From Atlantibacter sp. RC6 (GTDB lineage Bacteria > Pseudomonadota > Gammaproteobacteria > Enterobacterales > Enterobacteriaceae): a DNA stretch of 64,000 bases. Position 1 is the stretch's first letter, and every line of letters begins with the position of its first letter. The position numbers and the translations under genes are program-made. Shown here one piece after another: positions 46,683 to 57,124 of this stretch. The stretch covers positions 1 through 64,000 of the forward strand of contig NZ_JACHZE010000008.1 in NCBI RefSeq assembly GCF_014193285.1, given 5' to 3'. The notes beneath the pieces were generated by a model. It did not search any database and was not told the DNA's origin. It saw only the letters and a list, made by a program, of their open reading frames with translations.

Positions 46683-47441
46683 ATGAATTCTCGACAACAA
46701 ATAATTTTGCAAATGGTCATTGACCAGGGCCGCATGAGCGTCTCCGACCTGGCGAAAACCACCGGGGTTTCCGAAGTGACGATTCGCCAGGATCTGAATC
46801 TGCTGGAGAAACACAGTTATTTGCGCCGCGCGCATGGCTATGCCGTCCCGCTGGACAGCGACGATGTGGAAACGCGGATGTTGAATAACTACGCCCTGAA
46901 ACGTCGTCTGGCAGAATTCGCCGCTTCGCTGGTGAATGACGGTGAAACCGTGTTTATCGAAAACGGTAGCAGCAACGCGTTACTGGCCCGCACTCTCGCC
47001 GAACAGAAAAACGTCACTCTGATTACCGTCAGCGGCTACATTGCGCATCTGCTCAAAGAAACGGACTGCGAAGTTATTTTGCTGGGCGGGATCTATCAAA
47101 AGAAAAGCGAAAGCATGGTCGGCCCCCTGACCCGCCAGTACGTGCGTCAGGTGCATTTCAGCAAAGCCTTTATCGGCATCGACGGCTGGCAACCAGAAAC
47201 CGGCTTCACCGGACGGGATATGATGCGCACCGATGTGGTCAACGCCGTGCTTGAAAAAGGCGGCGAAGCTATTGTCCTGACCGACAGTTCAAAATTTGGC
47301 GCGGTGCATCCCTATACGCTCAGCCCAGCCAACAGTTTTAGCCGCGTCATTACCGATGACGGGATTAAACCCGACGCCTTGCATCACCTGCGGAGCACCG
47401 GGCTTGAAGTAAACTTAATCCCCCAATTCCCCGCCGCGTAA
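46683..47441 (+). CDS. yciT: YciT, DeoR-family regulator
   Basis: 252 residues from the ATG at 46683 (MNSRQQ), which matches E. coli; an upstream open extension has no support. An N-terminal DeoR helix-turn-helix ([23 protein letters not shown]) precedes a sugar-isomerase-like effector domain ([30 protein letters not shown]). E. coli YciT is associated with osmotic-stress responses, and osmB lies immediately downstream. The effector is unknown. Confidence 0.93.
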   Translation: MNSRQQIILQMVIDQGRMSVSDLAKTTGVSEVTIRQDLNLLEKHSYLRRAHGYAVPLDSDDVETRMLNNYALKRRLAEFAASLVNDGETVFIENGSSNALLARTLAEQKNVTLITVSGYIAHLLKETDCEVILLGGIYQKKSESMVGPLTRQYVRQVHFSKAFIGIDGWQPETGFTGRDMMRTDVVNAVLEKGGEAIVLTDSSKFGAVHPYTLSPANSFSRVITDDGIKPDALHHLRSTGLEVNLIPQFPAA

Positions 47442-47695
47442 TATTTCGGGCCTGCGCGTGATGTGGGCCTTCTCTCTGAGACTATTCCCATCGTCCAATT
47501 AGGACTATTTACCTGTATCAATGTTACAAAGAATTTAAAATTACTGTAGCGATATCACAGGAAGTAACTATCACCTGCGTGATGTGAATTACCTGACGCA
47601 ACCCCGTTTCACGGATCGACGCTTTATTTGGCAGAGAGCCACTATACTTAAGGCGTGACTTCCTTCCGTGAATCAATTATTCAGGAGAAAGTATT

Positions 47696-47911
47696 ATGAC
47701 ATTTAATTACAAAAAAACCGCTGCTGCAATGCTCGCTGTTACGCTGGTTATGTCTCTGAGCGCATGTTCTAACTGGTCTAAACGCGATCGTAACACCGCA
47801 ATCGGCGCGGGCGCCGGTGCAATTGGCGGTTCCGTACTCACTGATGGCAGCACCCTGGGTACATTGGGCGGTGCAGCGGTTGGCGGTATTATCGGTCATC
47901 AGATTGACTAA
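47696..47911 (+). CDS. osmB: Osmotically inducible lipoprotein OsmB
   Basis: 71 residues. The signal peptide ends in a lipobox (LSAC, about Cys24). The mature part is a glycine-zipper (GAGAGAIGGSVL, GGAAVGGIIGHQ) as in E. coli OsmB. E. coli osmB is induced by high osmolarity and stationary phase, and by the Rcs system. A possible Rcs-like site (TTAGGACTATTT, near 47500) lies in the 254-bp upstream region, unproven. It ends at a bidirectional terminator facing yciH. Confidence 0.94.
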   Translation: MTFNYKKTAAAMLAVTLVMSLSACSNWSKRDRNTAIGAGAGAIGGSVLTDGSTLGTLGGAAVGGIIGHQID

Positions 47912-47987
47912 TAATAATGTCAAGAATAATGCTTTAACGTAAAGAACACACAGTATTTGACGTTAGGCTATACGGCAGTCGAAATTA

Positions 47988-48020
47988 ATGGCCACGGTAA
48001 TTTCCGTGGCCATATTATTT
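47988..48020. terminator. osmB/yciH bidirectional terminator
   Basis: Perfect 10-bp stem ATGGCCACGG/CCGTGGCCAT with a 6-nt loop, followed by ATTATTTT on the plus strand and TTAATTT on the minus strand. Confidence 0.88.
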
Positions 48021-48346
48021 TATCCGCCCGCCAGTTTAACTTTCATCCCTTTGGCTTCCAGCAACGATTTGATTACATCGCGCTTATCACCCTGAATTTC
48101 AATAATCCCGTCTTTTACCGCACCGCCGCAGCCACATTTTTTTTTCAGCTCAGCCGCAATTTTATTCAGCGTGGCGTCGTCTTCATCAATGCCGCTGATC
48201 AAACAGACGCCTTTCCCCTTGCGTCCGCTGGTCTGGCGCTGAATGCGCACGATGCCATCCCCTTTCGGGCGCTCAGGTTGCGTTTTCGGCTCATCAATGC
48301 GCCCGGTTTCGGTGGAGTAGACTAACCGGCTGTTGTCGTCTTTCAT
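48020..48346 (-). CDS. yciH: YciH, SUI1-family translation factor
   Basis: 108 residues with the eIF1/SUI1 fold, nearly identical to E. coli YciH ([40 protein letters not shown]). It may improve the fidelity of initiation-codon selection, by analogy with eIF1. The ATG overlaps the pyrF stop (ATGA), so the pair is co-translated. Confidence 0.94.
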   Translation of the reverse strand: MKDDNSRLVYSTETGRIDEPKTQPERPKGDGIVRIQRQTSGRKGKGVCLISGIDEDDATLNKIAAELKKKCGCGGAVKDGIIEIQGDKRDVIKSLLEAKGMKVKLAGG

Positions 48347-49077
48347 TGTGCCTCCCGCAGGCTGGCCAGAATATCGCGCAGGGTTTGTGATGGGTTTTCC
48401 GACTGGGTCACCGGGCGGCCAATCACCATATAATCCACTCCCGCCTGTTGCGCCAGTTGTGGCGTCATGATCCGCCGCTGATCGCCCGCCGCGCTGCCCT
48501 CAGGACGGATACCCGGCGTCACTAATTTGAAGGCGTTACCCAGCGCCGATTTAAAACGCACCGCTTCCTGCGCCGAACAGACCACGCCGTCAAGACCGCA
48601 CTGCTGCGTCAAGCGCGCCAGACGCTCAGCATGTTCCGCCGGAGAAAGCGTGATGCCGATATCCGCCAGGTCGCTGGCTTCCATGCTGGTAAGCACGGTT
48701 ACGGCAATCAGCAACGGCGCGTCCTGGCCAAACGGCACCAGCGCCTCGCGCGCAGCCTGCATCATCCGCGCCCCGCCGCTGGCATGAACGTTCACCATCC
48801 AGACACCCAGATCCGCCGCTGCCGCCACGGCTTTCGCCGCCGTGTTGGGAATATCATGGAATTTAAGATCGAGGAACACGTCAAATCCGCGGCTATGGAG
48901 ATCACGCACCAGCTGCGGTCCAAACCGGGTGAACATCTCTTTGCCGACTTTGAGCCGACAATCCTGCGGATTGATCTGATCGACAAAGGCCAGCGCTTTG
49001 TCGCGGTTATCGTAATCCAGGGCAACCACAATCGGTGAATCAGTCGCAGAACGGGAAGTGGAGGCAAGTAGCGTCAT
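48343..49077 (-). CDS. pyrF: Orotidine-5'-phosphate decarboxylase
   Basis: 244 residues from the ATG at 49077 ([10 protein letters not shown]), one residue shorter than E. coli; an upstream in-frame ATG adds an unsupported extension. It converts OMP to UMP, the last step of pyrimidine synthesis. The catalytic Lys-Asp array is visible in [12 protein letters not shown], and phosphate binding in TPGIRPEG and DYMVIGRP. It is co-transcribed with yciH. Confidence 0.96.
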   Translation of the reverse strand: MTLLASTSRSATDSPIVVALDYDNRDKALAFVDQINPQDCRLKVGKEMFTRFGPQLVRDLHSRGFDVFLDLKFHDIPNTAAKAVAAAADLGVWMVNVHASGGARMMQAAREALVPFGQDAPLLIAVTVLTSMEASDLADIGITLSPAEHAERLARLTQQCGLDGVVCSAQEAVRFKSALGNAFKLVTPGIRPEGSAAGDQRRIMTPQLAQQAGVDYMVIGRPVTQSENPSQTLRDILASLREAQ

Positions 49078-49259
49078 GACCAGACCTTCTGATAGGGGCA
49101 CCGATAAGGCGCGAAACAATAAACGGCAAGCATTCTACCTGCGGCGCCTGAAAATTTACAGGCGCTTAACGCCCTGCCCGACAAAGACCGGCACGGTGTC
49201 GCGTCAGGCTGCCTTGGGATTTTAAAGTATGTTGTAACTAAATTGATAGGTTAAAAAAA

Positions 49260-50429
49260 TTATTGTCCATCCAGACCGCGAATGGGCTTGATGGTGGACC
49301 AGGCCCGGCAGGACGGGCAATGCCAGTACAGCGTAAAGGCGGTAAAACCGCATTTCTGGCAGCGATAGCGCGGTTTGGTGCGCATCTGCTCGCCTACCAT
49401 ATCGCGCAGCGCCAGCAGACTCTCTTTGGCACGGCCCTCTTCCGCTTCGTTGAGGTGATAATCCATCAGGCGATGGAAGACCCGCATCGTCGGGTGACGC
49501 TGCAGTTGACGGGTGATATACACCTGCGCCGCATCGGAGCCTTCTTGTTGCTCCATCAGCTCAGCAAGCATTAATTCCGCCACCGCGCCGGTGTTTTCTT
49601 CAACGCAGCGTTTCAAAAATTCCGCCCATTCTTCGTGCTTGCCCAACTGCTGGTAGCAGGTTTGCAGCATCTCCAGGGTTTCACCCACCAGCTCGCGATC
49701 CTGCTCAATCACTTTTAGCAGCGACTCCATCGCTTTGGCATAGTCCTGCTTATTGATGTAAATGCGCCCCATCATGATAGAGACGCGCGCGCTGTTGCTG
49801 TCGGCGGCGGCGCCCTTTCTCAGCAGGCCCAGCGCTTTATCCATCTCGTCACTGGCCATCAGTTGCAGCGCCAGTTCGCAATAGAAATGGGCAATCTCTA
49901 CGCGATGATTTTCCTTGCCAAGCTTCACCAGCCGTTCGGCCACGTCGATCGCTTTTTGCCAGTCGCTGGTCGCCTGATAAATTTGCAGAAGCTGTGAGAG
50001 CGCGCTGATGCGAAAATCAGTTTCATCCACCAGTTGGCCAAACATTTCTTCCGCACGGTCATACAGCCCGGCGGCCATATAGTCGCGGCCCAGTTGCTGT
50101 ACCGCAAGCAAGCGCTGTTCGTAGGTCAGCGAGGCGCTCTCCATTAAAGTCTGATGAATACGGATAGCCCGATCAACCTCCCCGCGCGAGCGGAAAAGGT
50201 TACCGAGTGTCAGGTGCGCTTCAACGGTGCCGGTATCTTCTTTCAGCATCTCGAGGAACAGATCAACCGCCTTGTCCTGCTGATTGCTCAACAGAAAGTT
50301 AACCCCAGCGACGTAGTCCCTGGAAAGGCGGTTGGTTTCCTGATCCTTCGCCTGTTGTGCACTTCTGCGCCCCATATACCAGCCATAGGCGGCGGCAACA
50401 GGCAGCAACAGAAATAACAGTTCCAGCAT
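49260..50429 (-). CDS. lapB: LapB (YciM), LPS-assembly regulator
   Basis: 389 residues. One N-terminal membrane helix (about 1-17) is followed by tandem TPR repeats (about 35-345) and a C-terminal rubredoxin-like metal site with two CxxC pairs (RCQKCGF and HCPSCRAW). LapB brings LpxC to the FtsH protease and is regulated by PbgA, so it limits LPS synthesis. It begins 4 nt after lapA. Length as in E. coli. Confidence 0.96.
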   Translation of the reverse strand: MLELLFLLLPVAAAYGWYMGRRSAQQAKDQETNRLSRDYVAGVNFLLSNQQDKAVDLFLEMLKEDTGTVEAHLTLGNLFRSRGEVDRAIRIHQTLMESASLTYEQRLLAVQQLGRDYMAAGLYDRAEEMFGQLVDETDFRISALSQLLQIYQATSDWQKAIDVAERLVKLGKENHRVEIAHFYCELALQLMASDEMDKALGLLRKGAAADSNSARVSIMMGRIYINKQDYAKAMESLLKVIEQDRELVGETLEMLQTCYQQLGKHEEWAEFLKRCVEENTGAVAELMLAELMEQQEGSDAAQVYITRQLQRHPTMRVFHRLMDYHLNEAEEGRAKESLLALRDMVGEQMRTKPRYRCQKCGFTAFTLYWHCPSCRAWSTIKPIRGLDGQ

Positions 50430-50433
50430 CGAA

Positions 50434-50739
50434 TCAGCCTTTTACCGCTGGCGCGGCAGGCGGCGTGGTTTCCGGCAGCGGAGAGAGCTGGTTTTCCAGG
50501 CGCTTAACTTTGCGCTCGGCACGCGCCAGTTGCACGCGTACCCGCAGCCAGAACAGCCCGCAGATTAACCAGCCAATGATAAACCCCGTCGCAAACAGCA
50601 CGGCCAGTAGTGTAGAGATACGATATTCACCCTGAGCCAGCAGATAATTGAAGGTTACCTGCTGGTCATTTTGCGCACCCAGCGTGACGGAAATGACAAA
50701 TATCGCTAATACCAGTAAGAAAATGAGTAAATATTTCAC
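50434..50739 (-). CDS. lapA: LapA (YciS), LPS-assembly membrane protein
   Basis: 101 residues with two membrane helices (about 2-20 and 42-66) and a short coiled-coil tail (LARAERKVKRLENQL). In E. coli it is made with LapB and assists LPS assembly. The two genes are separated by 4 nt. Upstream is a 150-bp gap to the pgpB end. Confidence 0.94.
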   Translation of the reverse strand: MKYLLIFLLVLAIFVISVTLGAQNDQQVTFNYLLAQGEYRISTLLAVLFATGFIIGWLICGLFWLRVRVQLARAERKVKRLENQLSPLPETTPPAAPAVKG

Positions 50740-50891
50740 ATTACTTCCCGTTATGTGGTTTGAGCGAATAAATCGTGTTCAACCCTTTCTTGTAACGCTA
50801 TAAATTAACATTTCCTGGCTAATCGGGAAATCAGAATACGCCATCACAAAGGGAATAAATGCGGTTCTGACACCCGCTTTTCAAGCCAACG

Positions 50892-51653
50892 CTATTCATT
50901 TTCGCGTTCCGCGATCTCTTTTTTCTCTTCCATCGGCGGCGTGAATGGCCCACATAATCTCTGCGCTATCCAAACCGCCAGTGTGACCAGCAGCCAGGAA
51001 ATCAGCGTGGCGACCACCAGATCACGCGGCCAGTGCATACCCAACAACATACGGCTGGCCATCACGCCGCTGGCCCACACTAACAGCACCGCCAGCGTAA
51101 TGGTGCGGCGGCGCGGCCATAACAGCCCCACGCCCAGCAGTGCCCAGCTGGCGGCGAACAGGGTATGACCCGAAGGAAACGCAAAACCGGTCTCTTTCTG
51201 CCAGTGTTTGCGTAACCAGCCCGGAATGCTCGCCTCGTTCTGCAACTGCTCTTTGACTAAGTGCCCGCGATCTTTACGCTTTAAATTGTAGAAGTCGTCT
51301 ACCGGAACGTGGCGCGTTTTTTCAAGCCAGATAACAAAAGGCCGCGGTTCCTGTACCGAATCCTTGATCCAGGATTTGACGCCCTGCCCAATCAAAATGG
51401 CAGCGCCTAAGATCAGGAATAGCACAACCGCAGCGCGCAGGCGATAACGCAAACACCATAAAAACCAGCCGCAGAGTAGCACATGCGTAATGATCCCCCA
51501 GGGTTGGGTAACGGTTTCGGTGATCCAGAACATGCCCTTTAGCCACCATGAGCCGGCGGTGGGCTCCCATTGCCAGCCGGAGATCCAAACCAGCAGCGGC
51601 ATCACCAATAACAATCCCGCGCCAAAGGTGGTGCGCTTAGCAATCGACAGCAT
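50892..51653 (-). CDS. pgpB: Phosphatidylglycerophosphatase B
   Basis: A 253-residue, six-helix inner-membrane phosphatase of the PAP2 family, acting on phosphatidylglycerol-phosphate and undecaprenyl pyrophosphate. The three PAP2 motifs are visible: the KTRHVPVDD region, FPSGHT (the catalytic His), and SRMLLGMHWPRD. E. coli length. It is divergent from ribA. Confidence 0.95.
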   Translation of the reverse strand: MLSIAKRTTFGAGLLLVMPLLVWISGWQWEPTAGSWWLKGMFWITETVTQPWGIITHVLLCGWFLWCLRYRLRAAVVLFLILGAAILIGQGVKSWIKDSVQEPRPFVIWLEKTRHVPVDDFYNLKRKDRGHLVKEQLQNEASIPGWLRKHWQKETGFAFPSGHTLFAASWALLGVGLLWPRRRTITLAVLLVWASGVMASRMLLGMHWPRDLVVATLISWLLVTLAVWIAQRLCGPFTPPMEEKKEIAERENE

Positions 51654-51856
51654 GACCTCTCCTTCCTCTTTTTGTCACACAAGGATAACCGAAAATTTAA
51701 CATTCACCCATTTACCGTCCGTTTTGTGCGCTTAACATTTGCGTGACCGGGCTCACAGTAGGCGAACGGCAGTGCATTGTGGCAAAATAGCGTCAATAAC
51801 AGAAAGCCAAAATAATGGCTGGCGTGAAAACGCCCTATAACGATCCGGAGAATCAC

Positions 51857-52450
51857 ATGCAGCTTAAACGTGTGGCGGAAGCCAAATTGCCAACCCCCTG
51901 GGGCGATTTCCTGATGGTAGGCTTTGAAGAACTGGCTACCGGTCACGATCATGTCGCACTGGTGTTCGGCGATATTACTGGCGACGCGCCGGTGTTGGCA
52001 CGCGTACATTCCGAATGTTTAACCGGCGATGCGCTGTTCAGCCTGCGCTGCGACTGCGGCTTTCAGCTTGAAGCCGCGCTGTCCCACATTGCTGAAGAGG
52101 GCCGCGGCATCCTGATGTACCATCGTCAGGAAGGCCGTAATATTGGCCTGCTGAATAAGATCCGTGCCTACGCGTTACAGGACCAGGGTTACGATACCGT
52201 GGAAGCCAATCACCAGCTCGGCTTTGCCGCTGATGAGCGAGATTTCACCCTGTGTGCTGATATGTTCAAGCTGCTGGGCGTCAATGAAGTCCGACTGCTG
52301 ACCAATAATCCACGCAAAGTGGAAATCCTCAGCGAGGCGGGGATCAATATCGTCGAACGCGTGCCGCTGATTGTGGGGCGCAACCCAAACAACGAACACT
52401 ATCTGGATACCAAAGCCGCGAAAATGGGCCATCTTCTGTCCCGCGACTGA
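51857..52450 (+). CDS. ribA: GTP cyclohydrolase II
   Basis: 197 residues from the ATG at 51857 ([10 protein letters not shown]), which matches E. coli; an ATG 42 nt upstream is less likely. It opens GTP at the start of riboflavin synthesis. Zinc-binding Cys are in [20 protein letters not shown] and the catalytic Tyr/Arg in [11 protein letters not shown]. The ending [14 protein letters not shown] is typical of the family. Terminated by a hairpin shared with acnA. Confidence 0.96.
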   Translation: MQLKRVAEAKLPTPWGDFLMVGFEELATGHDHVALVFGDITGDAPVLARVHSECLTGDALFSLRCDCGFQLEAALSHIAEEGRGILMYHRQEGRNIGLLNKIRAYALQDQGYDTVEANHQLGFAADERDFTLCADMFKLLGVNEVRLLTNNPRKVEILSEAGINIVERVPLIVGRNPNNEHYLDTKAAKMGHLLSRD

Positions 52451-52466
52451 GTTTTCGAGACGATCA

Positions 52467-52492
52467 AAAAGGCCTGCATTTGCAGGCCTTTT
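52467..52492. terminator. ribA/acnA bidirectional terminator
   Basis: A 12-bp stem AAAAGGCCTGCA/TGCAGGCCTTTT with a 2-nt loop sits between the convergent stops and can work in both directions. Confidence 0.93.
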
Positions 52493-52496
52493 GCTT

Positions 52497-55172
52497 TTAA
52501 GTCAGCATATTGCGTATGACAAAGTGCAGGATGCCGTCGTTCTGGTAATAGGTGAGCTCATTGCCGGTATCGATGCGGCAGCGGCAATCCACCACCTCTT
52601 TACGGCCATCGGCCCGGGTAAACGTCACTGGCACCGTCGCGCCCGGCGTCAGCGATTGCAACCCGCTGATGTCGATCTGCTCTTCCCCGGTCAGATTCAG
52701 CGTTTTACGCGTCACGCCCTGCGGGAACTCCAGCGGCAGGATGCCCATGCCAATCAGGTTAGAACGGTGGATTCGTTCAAACGATTCGGCAATGACTACC
52801 CGCACGCCCAACAGACGTGGGCCTTTAGCCGCCCAGTCGCGGCTGGATCCGGAACCGTACTCTTTCCCGGCAATCACCGCCAGCGGAGTGGATTTGGCCT
52901 GATAGGCTATCGCCGCGTCGTAAATCGACATCACTTCATCGCCTGGCAGTAGGCGCGTCATTCCGCCTTCTACGCCCGGCACCATTTCGTTGCGGATGCG
53001 GATATTAGCAAAGGTGCCGCGCATCATCACTTCATGGTTACCACGACGAGAGCCGTAAGAGTTGAAATCGCCCCGCTCTACCCCGTGGCTTTGCAGATAA
53101 CGGCCTGCCGGGCTATCGGGTTTGATACTGCCTGCCGGGGAGATATGGTCGGTGGTGACCGAATCGCCCAGCATCGCCAGTATGCGCGCCTGGTGGATAT
53201 CCTCAACCGGCTTCGGCTCCGCCAGCATCTCGTCGAAGAACGGCGACAGGCGAATATAGGTCGAATCATCCTGCCAGCCGTAGGTATCAGAGCGTTCAAC
53301 CTCAATGGATTTCCACTCGTCGGTGCCTTCGAACACTTCGGCATACTCTTTGCGGAACATATCGGTGGAAACCTGCTCTACCGCCCGGGCGATCTCCTGC
53401 GATGACGGCCAGATATCTTTCAGATAGACCGGATCGCCTTTTTTATCATGGCCCAGCGGATCGGTGGCCAGGTTGACGTTCATATTGCCCGCCAGCGCAT
53501 AAGCCACCACCAGCGGCGGTGAGGCCAGCCAGTTGGTTTTAACCAATGGATGAATGCGGCCTTCGAAGTTACGGTTACCCGAAAGCACCGCCCCCACGGT
53601 TAAATCGCCTTTTTTGATGGCCTGCTCGATAGGATCCGGCAGCGGCCCGGAGTTACCGATACAGGTGGTACATCCGTAGCCCACCAGGTTAAAGCCAAGT
53701 TCGTCGAGGTAAGGGGTCAGCTTCGCCTGGGCCAGATAATCAGACACCACTTTCGACCCCGGGGCCAGCGAGGCTTTTACCCACGGCTGGCGTTTAAGCC
53801 CCAGGGTAACTGCTTTTTTCGCCAGCAGCCCGGCGGCCATCAGCACGCTGGGGTTGGAGGTGTTGGTACAGGAGGTGATCGCGGAAATCACCACCGCCCC
53901 GTCAGGCAACTGATACTGCTGCCCGTTCATCACATAATCCACCGGTTCGCGGTCTTTCTGGCTGCGGTTGACCTCCAGCTCGTTGCTGGCGGCAAACGCG
54001 GCAGGCACCTCATTCAGCGCCACGCGATCCTGCGGGCGTTTCGGCCCGGCAAGGCTCGCCTGTACCTCGGCCATATCCAGCGCCAGCGTGCTGGTGAACA
54101 CCGGCTCATCACCGGTATTGCGCCACATACCCTGGGCTTTGGCATAGGCTTCCACCAGCGCCACCTGCTCTTCGCTGCGCCCGCTGAGCCGCATATAGTT
54201 CAGGGTTACGCCGTCAATCGGGAAAAACCCGCAGGTCGCGCCATATTCCGGCGCCATGTTAGCAATGGTCGCTCGGTCCGCCAGCGGCAAATCGTCCAGG
54301 CCATCGCCGTAGAACTCGACGAATTTTCCCACTACGCCATGTTTGCGCAGCATTTGCGTCACCGTCAGCACCAGGTCGGTGGCGGTGATCCCTTCCTGTA
54401 ATTTACCGGTGAGTTTGAAGCCCACCACATCCGGAATCAGCATAGAAACCGGCTGGCCGAGCATAGCCGCTTCCGCCTCAATGCCGCCCACGCCCCAGCC
54501 GAGGACGCCGAGGCCGTTAATCATGGTGGTGTGGGAGTCGGTGCCGACCAGCGTATCCGGGTAGGCCACCATTTCGCCGTCCTGCAATTCACTCCATACC
54601 GCTTTACCGAGATACTCCAGGTTTACCTGGTGGCAAATGCCGGTGCCCGGCGGCACCACGCTGAAACGGCTGAACGCCTGCTGTCCCCAGCGCAGAAACA
54701 CATAGCGTTCATGGTTGCGCTCCATTTCCAGACGCACGTTCTCTTCAAACGCGTCATCGTTACCGAAATGGTCAACCGTCACCGAGTGGTCGATGACCAG
54801 GTCCACCGGCGAGAGCGGGTTCACCTTAGAAACATCACCGCCCAGGCGTTTTACCGCTTCACGCATGGCGGCCAGATCCACTACCGCGGGCACGCCGGTA
54901 AAGTCTTGCATCAGCACACGTGCCGGGCGGTAGGCTATTTCCCGGTCGGCATGGGCGTTTTCCAGCCAACCGGCCAGCGCCACGATATCTTCATGGGTAA
55001 CGGAATCTTCGTCCTGCCAGCGCAACAGGTTCTCCAGCAGCACTTTTAACGACTTGGGCAAGCGCGAAATATCCCCAAGTACCCTGGAAGCCAGCGGCAG
55101 ACTGTAATAGTGGTAAGTTTTATCGAGTGCCTGCAGCGTATCCTTACTGGCTTCGCGTAGTGTCGACGACAT
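52497..55172 (-). CDS. acnA: Aconitase A
   Basis: An 891-residue iron-regulatory-protein-type aconitase, E. coli length. It isomerises citrate and isocitrate in the TCA cycle and is the oxidative-stress-stable form. The [4Fe-4S] ligands are visible as [12 protein letters not shown] and [13 protein letters not shown]. Substrate-binding SRGN... and [11 protein letters not shown] motifs are present. Upstream is a 497-bp region shared with the divergent chiP; the first NagC/Mlc-like site there lies about 140 bp before acnA. Confidence 0.97.
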   Translation of the reverse strand: MSSTLREASKDTLQALDKTYHYYSLPLASRVLGDISRLPKSLKVLLENLLRWQDEDSVTHEDIVALAGWLENAHADREIAYRPARVLMQDFTGVPAVVDLAAMREAVKRLGGDVSKVNPLSPVDLVIDHSVTVDHFGNDDAFEENVRLEMERNHERYVFLRWGQQAFSRFSVVPPGTGICHQVNLEYLGKAVWSELQDGEMVAYPDTLVGTDSHTTMINGLGVLGWGVGGIEAEAAMLGQPVSMLIPDVVGFKLTGKLQEGITATDLVLTVTQMLRKHGVVGKFVEFYGDGLDDLPLADRATIANMAPEYGATCGFFPIDGVTLNYMRLSGRSEEQVALVEAYAKAQGMWRNTGDEPVFTSTLALDMAEVQASLAGPKRPQDRVALNEVPAAFAASNELEVNRSQKDREPVDYVMNGQQYQLPDGAVVISAITSCTNTSNPSVLMAAGLLAKKAVTLGLKRQPWVKASLAPGSKVVSDYLAQAKLTPYLDELGFNLVGYGCTTCIGNSGPLPDPIEQAIKKGDLTVGAVLSGNRNFEGRIHPLVKTNWLASPPLVVAYALAGNMNVNLATDPLGHDKKGDPVYLKDIWPSSQEIARAVEQVSTDMFRKEYAEVFEGTDEWKSIEVERSDTYGWQDDSTYIRLSPFFDEMLAEPKPVEDIHQARILAMLGDSVTTDHISPAGSIKPDSPAGRYLQSHGVERGDFNSYGSRRGNHEVMMRGTFANIRIRNEMVPGVEGGMTRLLPGDEVMSIYDAAIAYQAKSTPLAVIAGKEYGSGSSRDWAAKGPRLLGVRVVIAESFERIHRSNLIGMGILPLEFPQGVTRKTLNLTGEEQIDISGLQSLTPGATVPVTFTRADGRKEVVDCRCRIDTGNELTYYQNDGILHFVIRNMLT

Positions 55173-55307
55173 ATGCTCCTCCTTAATAGCTGAGATGCGA
55201 TACCCTGACGATAATCAGGGTTTGTATTAAAGATAACACATACATATCGTAACGTTTTGATAACAACCCAAATTGATAAATCGACGGCACAGATGGGGGG
55301 TTAATGA

Positions 55308-55330
55308 TATTATTCGCGATGCGAATTAAT
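55308..55330. promoter_or_regulatory. NagC/Mlc-like operator 1
   Basis: ATTCGC-GAT-GCGAAT is a perfect 6-bp dyad within an AT-rich frame, the form of NagC and Mlc operators. NagC represses chiP in E. coli in the absence of N-acetylglucosamine-6-phosphate. Confidence 0.75.
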
Positions 55331-55542
55331 GATAATAAACCCAGCATCTGGCTGAATGATTGCCTTCTCAAGATTTAGCATTAATAACTAGAATTATAAT
55401 TTATAACATTATAAAAATATAATTTAACGCAAATATTAAGATAATAATTCTAAACCAATCCCAAAACATAAATCCGCGCTTAAATAGCAAGAATTTGTGC
55501 GCCACATCATAAAGCCAAAATATCTTGCTTAAAGGCTATTGA

Positions 55543-55562
55543 TAATTCGCGTCGCGAAAAAT
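55543..55562. promoter_or_regulatory. NagC/Mlc-like operator 2
   Basis: TTCGC-GTC-GCGAA (55546-55558) is a perfect dyad of the same type as operator 1. The two centres are about 233 bp apart; NagC commonly binds pairs of sites and loops the DNA between them. The site lies about 110 bp before chiP. Confidence 0.75.
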
Positions 55563-55669
55563 AAGGTTGATGTACTTCATCGCCACAAAGGAATTCACGC
55601 ACCTGTAGATCATTTTTAATTTCAGAAAATTGATACCTCTATTCTCTCATTATTTTAAAAGGAATTATT

Positions 55670-57067
55670 ATGCATTCGTTTAATAATAAACGACGTGCCT
55701 TCGGCTGGGCGTTACTTTGCCTGAGCGCAGGATCATCCGGCTTTTTCATTCCCCACGCCGTCGCTGCAGGATTTGTTGAAGACTCAACATTAACGGGCGG
55801 TATTTATTACTGGCAGCGCGAGCGCGACCGCAAAGATGTTATCGAAGATAAATACAAAACCAATCTTTCCCATGCCACCTGGAACGCGAACCTGGATTTT
55901 CAATCGGGTTATATCAATGATGTTTTTGGTCTGGATATCGCGGCATTTACTGCTCTTGAAATGGCAGAAGCGGGAGACAGCGCGCATCCTAACGAAATCG
56001 CCTTCTCCTCAAGCAATAAAGCGTATGACGAGGACTGGTCCGGGGATAAAAGCGGCATAAGCCTGTATAAGGCTGCGGCGAAAATGAAACTGGGCCCGGT
56101 GTGGGCGCGCGCCGGTTATATTCAGCCAACCGGCCAGACGCTACTGGCACCGCACTGGAGTTTTATGCCTGGCACCTATCAGGGCGCAGAGGCAGGCGCG
56201 AATTTTGACTACGGCGATGCTGGCGCGCTGAGCTTCTCGTATATGTGGACCAACGAATATAAATCGCCGTGGCATCTGGAAATGGATGATTTTTATCAGA
56301 ACGATAAAACCACCCATGTGGACTATCTCCATTCCGTTGGCGCGAAATATGATTTTAAAAACGATCTGATACTGGAAGCCGCCTTTGGACAGGCGCAGGG
56401 CTATGTCGATCAATATTTTGCTAAAGCCAGCTACAAATGGCCTATCAGCAAAAACCCGTTGACCACCAGTTATCAGTTTTATGGCACGCGCGATAAAGTG
56501 GATAACGGCGGCATTAACGATATTTATGACGGTACCGCGTGGCTTCAGGCATTGACCTTCGGCTATAAGCTCGGGCAGGTGGATTTGCGTCTCGAAGGCA
56601 CCTGGGTTAAGGCTGACGGCCAACAGGGCTATTTCCTGCAACGTATGACGCCAACCTATGCTTCCTCCAACGGCCGCCTCGATATCTGGTGGGATAACCG
56701 CTCCGACTTTAACGCCAACGGTGAAAAGGCCGTGTACGTTGGCGCAATGTACGATCTGAGCAACTGGGATTTAGCCGGGTTTGCGGTTGGCGGCTCTTAT
56801 GTTTACGCCTGGGATGCGAAGCCCAGTTCCGCCCCCACCAGCGATGGGTACTATGATGCCGATTACCGGCTGAAAGAGTCCGCATACAGCCTGGATGCCA
56901 GCTACACGCTGCAACAAGGCCGCGCTAAAGGCACCCTGTTTAAACTCCATTTCACGCAGTATGACAACCATTCCGACATCCCCAGTTACGGCGGCGGATA
57001 CGGAAATATTTTTCAGGACGAACGCGACGTGAAATTCATGGTCATCGCCCCGTTCACAATTTTCTGA
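55670..57067 (+). CDS. chiP: Chitoporin ChiP (chitooligosaccharide outer-membrane channel)
   Basis: A 465-residue OprD-family beta-barrel, close to E. coli ChiP (YbfM). A signal peptide ends about VAA-G (residue 34). Stretches such as [35 protein letters not shown] and the final [10 protein letters not shown] (terminal Phe for barrel assembly) are conserved. It imports chitobiose and longer chitin oligomers into the periplasm. It precedes chb by 57 nt, probably in one operon. In K-12 chiP is elsewhere and pairs with chiQ. Confidence 0.95.
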   Translation: MHSFNNKRRAFGWALLCLSAGSSGFFIPHAVAAGFVEDSTLTGGIYYWQRERDRKDVIEDKYKTNLSHATWNANLDFQSGYINDVFGLDIAAFTALEMAEAGDSAHPNEIAFSSSNKAYDEDWSGDKSGISLYKAAAKMKLGPVWARAGYIQPTGQTLLAPHWSFMPGTYQGAEAGANFDYGDAGALSFSYMWTNEYKSPWHLEMDDFYQNDKTTHVDYLHSVGAKYDFKNDLILEAAFGQAQGYVDQYFAKASYKWPISKNPLTTSYQFYGTRDKVDNGGINDIYDGTAWLQALTFGYKLGQVDLRLEGTWVKADGQQGYFLQRMTPTYASSNGRLDIWWDNRSDFNANGEKAVYVGAMYDLSNWDLAGFAVGGSYVYAWDAKPSSAPTSDGYYDADYRLKESAYSLDASYTLQQGRAKGTLFKLHFTQYDNHSDIPSYGGGYGNIFQDERDVKFMVIAPFTIF

Positions 57068-57124
57068 TATTTGCCGCTCAGGCGCGATAACGCCGTAAAT
57101 AGCGGACATCATAAGGAATTTGCA

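Larger units (their letters stand above)
55173..55669. other. acnA-chiP intergenic control region
   Basis: 497 bp, AT-rich, with no credible gene. It carries two NagC/Mlc-like operators (listed separately), the acnA promoter and the chiP promoter and leader. Near 55584 and again at the chiP ribosome site, AAAGGAATT would be complementary to the seed region of the ChiX small RNA as known in E. coli and Salmonella; this is suggestive only. Confidence 0.6.
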
